Shown: piece after piece, positions 25,170-33,426 of the stretch
How positions within the stretch are numbered: the stretch's first letter is position 1
How the letters are laid out: every line of letters begins with the position of its first letter
DNA from: Metapseudomonas boanensis
GTDB taxonomy: Bacteria > Pseudomonadota > Gammaproteobacteria > Pseudomonadales > Pseudomonadaceae
Direction: 5' to 3'
Assembly (NCBI RefSeq): GCF_018704125.1
Contig: NZ_JAGTIS010000005.1
Span: forward strand, 248,001 to 312,000
DNA: 64,000 bases
Made by a program: the position numbers and the translations under genes
Notes under the pieces: generated by a model
Databases searched by the model: none
What the model was told of the DNA's origin: nothing
Seen by the model: only the letters and a program-made list of their open reading frames with translations

Positions 25170-26618
25170 TTACACGCCGATGCACAGGTATTTGATTTCC
25201 AGGTAATCCTCGATGCCGTACTTGGAGCCTTCACGGCCCAGGCCCGAAGCCTTGATGCCACCGAATGGCGCGACTTCGTTGGAGATGATCCCGGTGTTGA
25301 TTCCGACGATGCCGTACTCCAGCGCTTCGCCCACGCGGAACACGCGGCCCAGGTCGCGGGCATAGAAGTAGGCGGCCAAGCCGTACTCGGTGTCGTTGGA
25401 CATGGCGATCACGTCGGCCTCGTCCTTGAAGCGGAACAGCGGCGCCAGCGGGCCAAAGGTCTCTTCCTTGGCCACGGCAGCATTGTTCGGCACGTCGATC
25501 AGGATGGTCGGCTCGAAGAAGGTGCCGCCCAGGCTGTGCGGGTTGCCACCGGCGACAACCTTGGCACCTTTGCTGACCGCGTCCTGGATATGCTCCTGGA
25601 CCTTGGCCACGGCCTTCTCGTCGATCAGGGGACCGGTGGTGACGCCGGCTTCCAGGCCATTGCCGATATTCAGGCGGGCGACAGCGGCCTTCAGCTTGTC
25701 GACGAAGGCGTCGTACACGCCGTCCTGGACGTACAGGCGGTTGGCGCAGACGCAGGTCTGGCCATTGTTGCGGTACTTGGAGACCAGCGCGCCTTCGACG
25801 GCGGCGTCCAGGTCAGCGTCATCGAAGACGATGAACGGTGCGTTGCCGCCCAGTTCCAGGGACACCTTCTTGATGTCCTTGGCGCATTCGGCCATCAGCT
25901 GGCGGCCGATTTCGGTGGAGCCGGTGAAGGTCAGCTTGCGTACGATCGGGTTGCTGGTCAGCTCGCCGCCGACTTCGCCAGCGCTGCCGGTGACCACGCT
26001 CAGCACGCCTTTCGGGATGCCGGCGCGCTCGGCCAGTTCGGCCAGGGCCAGGGCGGAATACGGGGTCTGCGAAGCAGGCTTGAGCACCATGGTGCAGCCG
26101 GCGGCCAGGGCCGGGCCGGCCTTGCGAGTGATCATCGCCGAGGGGAAGTTCCACGGGGTAATCGCCGCAGTGACACCGATCGGCTGCTTGATCACCATCA
26201 GGCGCTTGTCGGCCTGGTGGCCGGGGATCATGTCGCCATAGACACGCTTGGCCTCTTCACCGAACCACTCGAGGAAAGACGCCGCGTAGGCGATCTCGCC
26301 GCGGGACTCCACCAGTGGCTTGCCCTGCTCCAGGGTCATCAGGCGAGCCAGGTCTTCCTGATGCAGCATCATCAGTTCGAACCAACGGCGCAGCTTGTTG
26401 GCGCGTTCCTTGGCGGTCAGCGCACGCCAGGCCGGCAACGCACGCTCGGCGGCCTCGATGGCGCGGCGGGTTTCGACCGCGCCCATCTTCGGCACGCTGC
26501 CGATGATTTCGCCGGTAGCCGGGTTGTTGACCTTGAGGGTCTGGCCGTTATCGGCATCGACCCAGACGCCATCGATGTAGGCCTGCTGGCGGAACAGGTT
26601 GGAATCGTTGAGTTGCAC
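25170..26618 (-). CDS. gabD: Succinate/glutarate semialdehyde dehydrogenase
   Basis: A 482-residue NAD(P)-dependent aldehyde dehydrogenase. It has the cofactor motif (FTGSTEIGRQL), the catalytic Glu in LELGGNAPFIVFDDADLD and the catalytic Cys in YRNNGQTCVCANRLYVQ. It oxidises succinate or glutarate semialdehyde to the diacid. I place the start at the GTG at 26618 because VQLNDSNLFRQQAYIDG aligns with the remembered N-terminus of Pseudomonas GabD (MQLKDAQLFRQQAY) and GAGG lies upstream; ATGs at 26633 and 26627 are alternatives. It lies 38 bases before gabT. Confidence 0.92.
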   Translation of the reverse strand: MQLNDSNLFRQQAYIDGVWVDADNGQTLKVNNPATGEIIGSVPKMGAVETRRAIEAAERALPAWRALTAKERANKLRRWFELMMLHQEDLARLMTLEQGKPLVESRGEIAYAASFLEWFGEEAKRVYGDMIPGHQADKRLMVIKQPIGVTAAITPWNFPSAMITRKAGPALAAGCTMVLKPASQTPYSALALAELAERAGIPKGVLSVVTGSAGEVGGELTSNPIVRKLTFTGSTEIGRQLMAECAKDIKKVSLELGGNAPFIVFDDADLDAAVEGALVSKYRNNGQTCVCANRLYVQDGVYDAFVDKLKAAVARLNIGNGLEAGVTTGPLIDEKAVAKVQEHIQDAVSKGAKVVAGGNPHSLGGTFFEPTILIDVPNNAAVAKEETFGPLAPLFRFKDEADVIAMSNDTEYGLAAYFYARDLGRVFRVGEALEYGIVGINTGIISNEVAPFGGIKASGLGREGSKYGIEDYLEIKYLCIGV

Positions 26619-26655
26619 GCTTGTCATCCTCATGTGTCGGGGCGGTGACGTCGGC

Positions 26656-27912
26656 TCAGCCGGCGGCCCGCTGGTTGTTATGAGTGGCTGGCTTTACGAA
26701 GGCAGCGCCCTGGCTGGCGATCTGCTCGCGGACCTTCTCGACGATGTAGGCGCCGATCGGGATGGCCGAGGTGGCGGCCGGTGACGGCGCGTTGCACACG
26801 TTCACGCTGCGCGCGGTGTTGACGAACAGGAAGTCGTCGATGAGCTTGCCCTCGCGGGAGACCGCCTGAGCACGCACGCCGGCCGGGTATTCGGTGAGGT
26901 CGCCCTTGGTGATGCTGGGGCAGTACTTTTGTACTTCCTTGAGATAGCCGCCCTTGAACAGGGAGTTCTTCATCTCGATCAGGCCGGGACGCAGGTTCTT
27001 CGCCAGCACCTTGAGGATGCCGGGCGAGGTCAGGGTCTCGAACATGTCGGAGAAGGAGATATCGGACTTGCGATAGCCCTCGCGCTTCATCGCCAGCACC
27101 GCATTGGGGCCGACGGTGACGGTGCCGTCGATCATCCGGGTCAGGTGCACGCCGAGGAACGGCATGGATGGGTCGGGGATCGGGTAGATCAAGTGGTTGA
27201 CGATCTGGTTGTGTTTCTTCGGCAGCAGGTAGTACTCGCCACGGAAGGGACAGATGATGAACTGCGGCTCGACGCCGAGCATGCGCACGATGCGGTCGGC
27301 CATCAGCCCGGAGCACGTCACCAGGTAGCGGCCACGGAACTCATCGGTGGTGGTGCGCACCACGACTTCGTCGGCGCGCTCGTCAAGGGCGACCACTTCG
27401 GCGTTGTAGCGGATCTCGCCACCGGCGGCCTGGAACTCGCGCCCCATGGCAGCGGTGACCTCGGCATAGCTGACGATGCCGCTGGACGGCACGAAGATGC
27501 CACCCATGCCGACGATGTTCGGCTCGCGCTCACGCAGTTCGGCCGCCGACAGCCATTCACGTTTCAGACCGTTGGCCGCGGTGCGTTCCCAGAGCGCGTG
27601 CATCCGCTCCATTTCCAGCTCGTTGGTGGCCACCAGCAGCTTGCCGCACTCGTCGTAACGGATGCCGTGCTTGTCGCAGAAGGCCTTGGTCGCCTTGTTG
27701 CCTTCCAGGCAGAAGCGCGCCTTGAGGCTGCCCGGGGTGTAGTAGACGCCAGCGTGGATCACACCGCTGTTGTGGCCGGTCTGGTGACGGGCCGGGCCGG
27801 ATTCCTTCTCCAGCAGGAGAATCTTCGCGTCCGGGTAGACCTGGGTCAGTTGCATGGCCGTGGACATACCCACGATGCCGCCGCCGATGATGATGAAGTC
27901 GTACACAGCCAT
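26656..27912 (-). CDS. lhgO: L-2-hydroxyglutarate dehydrogenase/oxidase (LhgO)
   Basis: A 418-residue FAD enzyme of the DAO family. It has the dinucleotide loop FIIIGGGIVGMSTAMQL and the LhgO-type segment ESGPARHQTGHNSGVIHAGVYYTPGSLKARFC, whose His residues contact flavin and substrate. The C-terminus NVCNAPSPAATSAIPIGAYIVEKV is typical. It oxidises L-2-hydroxyglutarate made by GlaH back to 2-oxoglutarate, feeding electrons to the membrane quinone pool. GAGGTA precedes the ATG at 27912. Downstream gabD is 37 bases away. Confidence 0.93.
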   Translation of the reverse strand: MAVYDFIIIGGGIVGMSTAMQLTQVYPDAKILLLEKESGPARHQTGHNSGVIHAGVYYTPGSLKARFCLEGNKATKAFCDKHGIRYDECGKLLVATNELEMERMHALWERTAANGLKREWLSAAELREREPNIVGMGGIFVPSSGIVSYAEVTAAMGREFQAAGGEIRYNAEVVALDERADEVVVRTTTDEFRGRYLVTCSGLMADRIVRMLGVEPQFIICPFRGEYYLLPKKHNQIVNHLIYPIPDPSMPFLGVHLTRMIDGTVTVGPNAVLAMKREGYRKSDISFSDMFETLTSPGILKVLAKNLRPGLIEMKNSLFKGGYLKEVQKYCPSITKGDLTEYPAGVRAQAVSREGKLIDDFLFVNTARSVNVCNAPSPAATSAIPIGAYIVEKVREQIASQGAAFVKPATHNNQRAAG

Positions 27913-27946
27913 TACCTCGCGCACTGGCGTAGCTGAAAACTGCCTG

Positions 27947-28008
27947 CAGGAGCGGGCTTGCTCGCGAATGTCCGTGCGCGGGACCTTCGCGAGCAAGCGC
28001 GCTCCTAC
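27947..28008. repeat. REP pair between glaH and lhgO
   Basis: AGGAGCGGGCTTGCTCGCGAA followed by TTCGCGAGCAAGCGCGCTCCTAC forms an inverted REP pair (REPIN-like). It fills the only wide gap inside the glutarate operon, so it could act on mRNA stability between glaH and the rest. Confidence 0.8.
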
Positions 28009-28054
28009 AACTGTTGCGCGCGGCGAAGGACAACCCTCCGCCGCGCTCCATTGA

Positions 28055-29032
28055 TTATTGACCGCGCTGGTACATCGGCTTCTGGAAGCTGATGTAGCCA
28101 CGCTGGCGCATCAGCTCACGACGCAGGCCGTCGTGCGGGATGAAGCGGTCGCGACCGTGCAGCCAGAACAGGTTGTTGATCAGCAGGAAGCTGCCCACCG
28201 GCACCGGGATCGACAGTTTCTGCTCGCTGCCCTCGATGGATTCCGACAGGGCGTGCAGCCAGACGCCTTCCTCGAAGTTGGCCGGCTGCACGAACTGGTC
28301 GATGTAGCGCATGGTCGGGCGGCCTTCGGCGTCGATATCGAACACCGAGTGGAACACGTCCTTGGTGGTGTTCTTGCTCGGCGGCGCGGTCCAGCGCATG
28401 TCACGGCGAGCCAGCGGGTGGGTGAAGAACGCGTCCAGATCTTCCCAGTCGTCCAGGTGCAGCAGCAGGGAGTTGCCACCTTCCATGTTCTTCTCGTCGA
28501 TCTTCAGCATCAGCACGTAGTCGGTGATCTGGTCGACGAAGGTACCGTCGTTGTGCAGCTCCATCACGCGGTGCGGCTGGCGCAGGTAGCTGTCGGAGTT
28601 ATCGGTGTTCACCACCACGAAGCGGGCGTAGTACTGGCCACTCATGGCATCGAAGTTGGAACGACCGATCAGGTGTGCACAGGCGGTGGTGAACTTCACC
28701 ATGTCCTCGGCCTGGGAAACGTCATCCAGGCCTTCAGGCTTGATCAGCATCCCGCCAGTGGAACGGCCGAGGATGGTGTTCAGCAGGACCGGGCGCAGGG
28801 TGCCTTCGCACAGGTCATCGAGAATCTGGCCAACGCGGAAGCGCAGGAAGGATTTGTACTCCAGCGCCTGGACCGGCCACTCGGCCACGGCCTTGACGAA
28901 AGCTTCGACCGTTTCGCGGGCGAAGGTCAGCTCGAGGAGGCGGGGCGACTGCTTCGAGGGTGTGACGGTGTAACCCCGGGTCTCGAGCGGCAGTGGCATC
29001 ACAAGGTCCTCGATCTTCGTAAAGGCGTTCAT
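28055..29032 (-). CDS. glaH: Glutarate 2-hydroxylase (GlaH/CsiD)
   Basis: A 325-residue Fe(II)/2-oxoglutarate dioxygenase of the CsiD family. The metal-binding His-x-Asp lies in [16 protein letters not shown] and the distal His in [15 protein letters not shown]; the 2-oxoglutarate-binding Arg follows in [12 protein letters not shown]. It hydroxylates glutarate to L-2-hydroxyglutarate with succinate as co-product. First gene of the operon, divergent from csiR. The ATG at 29032 gives the remembered N-terminus of the family and has AGGA upstream. Confidence 0.94.
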   Translation of the reverse strand: MNAFTKIEDLVMPLPLETRGYTVTPSKQSPRLLELTFARETVEAFVKAVAEWPVQALEYKSFLRFRVGQILDDLCEGTLRPVLLNTILGRSTGGMLIKPEGLDDVSQAEDMVKFTTACAHLIGRSNFDAMSGQYYARFVVVNTDNSDSYLRQPHRVMELHNDGTFVDQITDYVLMLKIDEKNMEGGNSLLLHLDDWEDLDAFFTHPLARRDMRWTAPPSKNTTKDVFHSVFDIDAEGRPTMRYIDQFVQPANFEEGVWLHALSESIEGSEQKLSIPVPVGSFLLINNLFWLHGRDRFIPHDGLRRELMRQRGYISFQKPMYQRGQ

Positions 29033-29117
29033 GGCGGTGTCCTGACATTGGTGTTGGATTTCGCCGTCCAGCAATGATCTGGATCAGGCGGGCGATTCAA
29101 AAATATCGCCACTAAAC

Positions 29118-29135
29118 AAAAATGTCTACATTTTT
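29118..29135. promoter_or_regulatory. Perfect 18-bp palindrome, probable CsiR operator
   Basis: AAAAATGT-CT-ACATTTTT is a perfect dyad in the glaH-csiR divergent region. The core GTCTA recurs nearby (TGTCTATTG about 29160 and CGTCTATAC about 29177). GntR-family regulators bind such short palindromes, so this is the best operator candidate for CsiR. Confidence 0.6.
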
Positions 29136-29226
29136 ATCAAACGAATTCAAAACACACGTTTGTCTATTGTTTTTCGTCTATACGACGTTTGGGTATGATC
29201 CGCAAAACGCTTTGAGGAACAGGACC

Positions 29227-29928
29227 TTGGAAGCTCTCGCTCCCCGTCAAAACTCAGCATTCAGCGGATATGAGTGGCTCAAGCAGGACATCATCCGTGG
29301 CGTGTTCAAGCCCGGAGAGAAGCTGCTGATGAGTGCCCTGAAGGAACGCTACGACCTGGGCGTCGGCCCTCTGCGTGAGGCGCTGTCGCAACTGGTAGCC
29401 GAGCACCTGGTGGTCGCCATCAGCCAGAAGGGCTATCGCGTCGCCCCGATGTCGCTGGAAGAAATGAAGGACATCTACGATGCCCGCGCCAACCTGGAGG
29501 CGATGATCGTCAGCCTGGCCATCGAGCGTGGCGACGACGCCTGGGAGGCTTCGGTTCTGGCCAGCTCGCACACGCTGGCCAAGGTGATGGAAGTGAAGAC
29601 CCGCGAGCAGCGCCTGGATATTTGGGACGAACGCCACAAGGCGTTCCACTCTGCCATCGCCTCCGGTTGCGGCTCCAAACATCTGCTGCAGGCGCGCACC
29701 TATCTGTTCGACCAGGCCGAGCGCTACCGCCACCTGTGGCTGACGCAGACGGTGTTCTCGGAACAGGCCCTGGAGCTCAAGCGCCAGGAGCATGCCTCAC
29801 TGGTCGAGGCCATCCTTGCCCGTGACGCAAAGCGCGCCAGCGAGATGATGCGCAGCCACCTGATGACCCCGGTGCCGATCATTGCCGAGATCATGCAGGC
29901 GGGTGGCCTGGGTAACGCCGCGCGCTGA
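29227..29928 (+). CDS. csiR: CsiR, GntR/FCD-family regulator of glutarate catabolism
   Basis: A 233-residue regulator. It has an N-terminal winged helix (YEWLKQDIIRGVFKPGEKLLMSALKERYDLGVGPLREALSQLVAEHLV) and a C-terminal FCD ligand domain with metal or effector residues (DARANLEAMIVSLAIERGDD; DERHKAFHSAIASGCGSKHLL; EHASLVEAILARDAKRASEMMRSHL). In E. coli and P. putida CsiR represses glaH-lhgO and is relieved by glutarate. I use TTG at 29227: AGGA lies 6 bases upstream and the upstream residues (from an ATG at 29122) do not look like protein and cover the operator. Confidence 0.9.
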   Translation: MEALAPRQNSAFSGYEWLKQDIIRGVFKPGEKLLMSALKERYDLGVGPLREALSQLVAEHLVVAISQKGYRVAPMSLEEMKDIYDARANLEAMIVSLAIERGDDAWEASVLASSHTLAKVMEVKTREQRLDIWDERHKAFHSAIASGCGSKHLLQARTYLFDQAERYRHLWLTQTVFSEQALELKRQEHASLVEAILARDAKRASEMMRSHLMTPVPIIAEIMQAGGLGNAAR

Positions 29929-29934
29929 TTGGAA

Positions 29935-30055
29935 TGTTCTTGGGGCCGCTGCGCGGCCCTTTGCGAATGAATTCGCCCCCACAGCAAAAACTCGCCCCGA
30001 GCACAGCACCATCGGGGGAGTGAGTTCATTCACGGAGATGGCCAACGGCCTGCCC
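29935..30055. repeat. Second dispersed repeat family between csiR and the NCS1 permease gene
   Basis: GGGGCCGCTGCGCGGCCC, GCGAATGAATTCGCCCCCAC and GGCCAACGGCCTGCC are small palindromes that recur, in similar order or reversed, at 61345-61430 and in part at 56343 and 38580. They form a dispersed palindromic family distinct from the GAGCAAGCTC REPs. No gene lies here. Confidence 0.5.
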
Positions 30056-30165
30056 TGACCTGTACACCCAAGCGCAAAAACCCATGCGCCAAACGCAAAT
30101 TCAGCTCGACCGGATTTCCTTACTGTTTCGGAGCCTCTCACTCCAACAACAAGAAAGGTACGGTC

Positions 30166-31503
30166 ATGGCTGGTGCACTCTCGAACAACGATTCATCCCC
30201 TGAACAATCCCAAGGCGCAGTGCCGGACTCTCAGCGGCTCAGCCGTGGCTCATTGACGATGGCCTGGTGGGGCATTTGCAGTGCGATGTTCTACCTGGTG
30301 GTCGCCGCCGCCCTGGCCATGGGCTACGGCACGGTGAACGCCATCATCGGTCTGGTGCTGTCGGTGATCAGCTACGGCGTGATCAATGCGGTCATCACCC
30401 GCCACGCCATCGCCACCGGGTTGTCGGTGGCGCAGTTCTCCCAGGTGCTGTTCGGCAAGACGGGCGCGGCGCTGGCCACGCTGATCTTCAGCGCTACGGC
30501 GATCTATTACAGCGTCTTTGAAGGCTCGGTCATGGCGGTGGCGCTGCAGCACTACTTCCCCGCCATCGGCCTGCATGCAGCCTTCCTGCTGGTGGTCTGC
30601 TACAGCGTGCTGCTGATCTTCGGCAACGCCATGCGCTGGCTCGACAAGCTCAACGGCGTGCTGCTGCCCTTCTACCTGCTCGGTCTGGTGGCAGCGGTGG
30701 CAATGGCCATCGCCGAGTACGGCTACTCGCCCGCCTGGCTGGCCATGGCACCGGCAGGTGGGCCGGTCGAGCACGGCTGGTGGAACTGCTTCACCTACTT
30801 CATGGGTGTGTGGGTTCTGATGATGTACACCTGGGACTACGCCCGCTTTGGGCGCCAGGAAGACAGCAACTATCACGCCCGCTTCAACTTCGGCATGCCG
30901 TTCTATGCCGTGGCCTTCCTGCTCAACGGTCTGGTGGGCATTTTCCTCGCCGCCACCATTCCGACCGAAGGCGGCTTGAGTGAAGTCTCGGTGGTGCTGG
31001 CGATCATCAAGCTGATGGGCCTGGGCGGCCTGCTGTTCGTCTGGATCAGCCAGACGCGTATCAACACCGGCAACTTCTTCCTCGCCGCCACCAACATGCA
31101 AGCCTTCTTCGCCCACCTGGGCCTGGCGCGAGTGCCCTATGTAGTCTGGGCGCTGTTGAGCGGCGTAGTGGTCTACCTGCTGATGTTGCTCGACGTGTTC
31201 AGCTACATCCTCCAGGCGCTGGCCTACCAGAGCATCTTCATTGTCGGCTGGGTGGCGATCACCCTGGCGCACATCCTCTTCTCGCGCACCGCGCAGTACT
31301 GCCTCGACGGCTTGCCAGCCTTCCGCGCCCGCGGCCTGTTCGCCTGGTTCGTCTCGGCGTCGGTCGGTATCGCCCTGCACATCAGTGGCAATGCCGACCT
31401 GGCGACCAGCTCTGCGCCAGCAGCCTTCCTGGTGGCCTTCGTCGGCTACCTGGCGGTGCCCGTGCTGTTCCGCCGTGCCCTGCCCCAGGGCGATCTCGGC
31501 TGA
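30166..31503 (+). CDS. NCS1-family permease (CodB/purine-cytosine type)
   Basis: A 445-residue transporter with 12 predicted membrane helices. The NCS1 start is SLTMAWWGICSAMFYLVVAAALAMGYGTVNAIIGL, and FMGVWVLMMYTWDYARFGRQED is the substrate-loop region of CodB-like members. Family substrates are nucleobases, hydantoins and allantoin. Followed by a porin and then hyuB-hyuA, it is well placed to import the cyclic amide these enzymes open. AGAAAGGTACGGTC precedes the ATG. Confidence 0.85.
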   Translation: MAGALSNNDSSPEQSQGAVPDSQRLSRGSLTMAWWGICSAMFYLVVAAALAMGYGTVNAIIGLVLSVISYGVINAVITRHAIATGLSVAQFSQVLFGKTGAALATLIFSATAIYYSVFEGSVMAVALQHYFPAIGLHAAFLLVVCYSVLLIFGNAMRWLDKLNGVLLPFYLLGLVAAVAMAIAEYGYSPAWLAMAPAGGPVEHGWWNCFTYFMGVWVLMMYTWDYARFGRQEDSNYHARFNFGMPFYAVAFLLNGLVGIFLAATIPTEGGLSEVSVVLAIIKLMGLGGLLFVWISQTRINTGNFFLAATNMQAFFAHLGLARVPYVVWALLSGVVVYLLMLLDVFSYILQALAYQSIFIVGWVAITLAHILFSRTAQYCLDGLPAFRARGLFAWFVSASVGIALHISGNADLATSSAPAAFLVAFVGYLAVPVLFRRALPQGDLG

Positions 31504-31569
31504 TATCCCCCGGCCGCCTCCGGGCGGCCCTTTACTCCGCAGCCCACAACAAGAACACCGGAGCGGTCA

Positions 31570-32745
31570 ATGAACCTGCAACACACTCGGCTTAACTCGA
31601 TTTTTGCAACCTTGCTCGCCATCGGCCTCGCCCTGCCAGCCAGCGCCGTGGAAATTACCGACAACCTCGACCTCGGCGGTGCCATCCGCGGACGCCTGGA
31701 CTATGACCCGGACCGGGACCTTTCCAAGTTCAGCTTCGATACCTTCTTCCTCACGGCGGACTACCATTCCGACACCTGGATCGCCGCCGCCAAGTACCGT
31801 TTCTACGGCGATGCCTACCCGTTTGACTACACCGACAAAGTGGGCGACATCTCCTTCGCCGAGTACGCCTGGGTTGGCTACAAGTTCTCCCCTGAGCAGC
31901 AGCTGCAGGTGGGCCAGACGCCGATTCCCTTTGGCCTGCTGCCCTACTTCGGCAGCACCTTCTTCGAAAGCCTGGGCAACGTGATCGGCCTGGAAGACAC
32001 CCAGAACATCGGCTTCAAGTACCTGCAACAGAGCGGCGACTGGGATCTGCAGGCGGCCTACTACCCGATCCCCGCCGAGCAGGGCGAAGGCACCAGCCGG
32101 GGCGGTCGCACCTATGGCACCAACGTGGCCACAGCCGATGATTATGTGGTCGACGGCAGCGACAACCACGAGCAGGACATCTTCGTCGGGCGCCTGGCGC
32201 GGCAATTCGAGGCCGGCGGCTGGAAATCGGAAATCGGCCTCTCGGGCCTCGCCTCGACGCTGGAGAACCAGGACACCGACCGCGACGGCCATCGTTATAC
32301 CGCCGCCCTGCATTTCTCCGGCAAGCACGGCGCCTGGGGCGTACAAGCCCAGGCGGCAAGGCAGCAGATGACGCCGAAGAATCCGGGCGACGACCGCCTG
32401 GTGACCTTCGGTAGCTTCGACGGCACCTTCAACGTCGCCGCCAAGGGCAACCTCTACCTGGCCGACCTCAGCTACGACATCGCCGGGCAGTACGGCTGGC
32501 TGTCGGGTATCAAGCTCTACGCCAACTACAGCCTGTTCGACAAGGACGAGAGCGCCTTCCAGGACTCCCAACGCTTCATTGCCGGCAGCTCCTTCAGCTT
32601 CGGCCCACTGTGGATTGCCCTGGAATGGCTGCACGGCAAGAACGACCCGTACATCGGTGGCAGCAGCTACACCCAGAGCCTTGGGGCCGGCGGCAGCGAC
32701 CGCTGGGAGAACCAGCTCTACAGCAACATTGGGTACTACTTCTAG
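31570..32745 (+). CDS. Outer membrane porin-like beta-barrel protein
   Basis: A 391-residue protein with a signal peptide (SIFATLLAIGLALPASA, cleaved about residue 26). The mature chain of alternating strands (DYHSDTWIAAAKYRFYGDAYPFDYTDKVGD; QLQVGQTPIPFGLLPYFGSTFFESLG) matches phosphate-selective or short-chain porins, and the C-terminal NIGYYF ends in Phe as barrels require. Lies 66 bases after the NCS1 permease gene, so it is probably its outer membrane partner. Confidence 0.75.
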   Translation: MNLQHTRLNSIFATLLAIGLALPASAVEITDNLDLGGAIRGRLDYDPDRDLSKFSFDTFFLTADYHSDTWIAAAKYRFYGDAYPFDYTDKVGDISFAEYAWVGYKFSPEQQLQVGQTPIPFGLLPYFGSTFFESLGNVIGLEDTQNIGFKYLQQSGDWDLQAAYYPIPAEQGEGTSRGGRTYGTNVATADDYVVDGSDNHEQDIFVGRLARQFEAGGWKSEIGLSGLASTLENQDTDRDGHRYTAALHFSGKHGAWGVQAQAARQQMTPKNPGDDRLVTFGSFDGTFNVAAKGNLYLADLSYDIAGQYGWLSGIKLYANYSLFDKDESAFQDSQRFIAGSSFSFGPLWIALEWLHGKNDPYIGGSSYTQSLGAGGSDRWENQLYSNIGYYF

Positions 32746-32763
32746 CCGCCCGACCTGAGTCCG

Positions 32764-33265
32764 CTTGCTGGCGAAGGCGCAGGCCCATTCGCGAGCAAGC
32801 TCGCTCCTACCGACGAAAGATCAGCGTCCGCCTAGGTCTCTTGTAGGAGCCAGCTTGCTGGCGAAGGCGCTGGGCCCATTCGCGAGCAAGCTCGCTCCTA
32901 CCGACGGAGGATCGGCGTCGGCCTGCGGCTCCTGTAGGAGCCAGCTTGCTGGCGAAGGTGCTGGGCCCATTCGCGAGCAAGCTCGCTCCTACCGACGGAG
33001 GATCGGCGTCGGCCTGCGGCTCCTGTAGGAGCCAGCTTGCTGGCGAAGGCGCTGGCCCCATTCGCGAGCAAGCTCGCTCCTACCGACGGAGGATCTGCGT
33101 CGGCCTGCGGCTCCTGTAGGAGCCAGCTTGCTGGCGAAGGCGCTGGACCCATTCGCGAGCAAGCTCGCTCCTACCGACGGAGGATCGGCGTCGGCCTGCG
33201 GCTCCTGTAGGAGCCAGCTTGCTGGCGAAGGCGCTGGGCCCATTCGCGAGCAAGCTCGCTCCTAC
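32764..33265. repeat. Six-copy 91-bp tandem array of REP pairs
   Basis: Copies of CTTGCTGGCGAAGG start at 32764, 32854, 32945, 33036, 33127 and 33218, a period of 91 bases (90 for the first). Each unit holds one REP of the CCAGCTTGCTGGCGAA type and one inverted REP of the TTCGCGAGCAAGCTCGCTCCTAC type, plus a spacer (CGACGGAGGATCGGCGTCGGCCTGCGGCTC). The four inner units are almost identical and the first unit is diverged, as in an array grown by recent duplication. It lies between the porin and hyuB. Reading frames through it are artefacts. Confidence 0.95.
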
Positions 33266-33426
33266 ATGGATTGTGCCCTGGCAATGCTTCACGCCGAGTG
33301 CGCCAAAACGCAACAAGGGGTACACCCAGCGACAATCCAGCCACCCCGCCCCAGCCGTAGCGTATACCCCACGGGCCGCGCGCAGACGGCCCTCACCCGA
33401 AACATAAAAACAAGCGTTGGTGCCCC

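Noticed and set aside
32807-33325. Four similar minus-strand frames of about 84 residues and a few plus-strand frames
   Set aside because: They are the same 91-base REP array read in successive copies; the repeat explains them fully.
32746-33426. CRISPR array
   Set aside because: The units are 91 bases with conserved spacers and palindromic REP cores; spacers are not unique and no cas gene is near.
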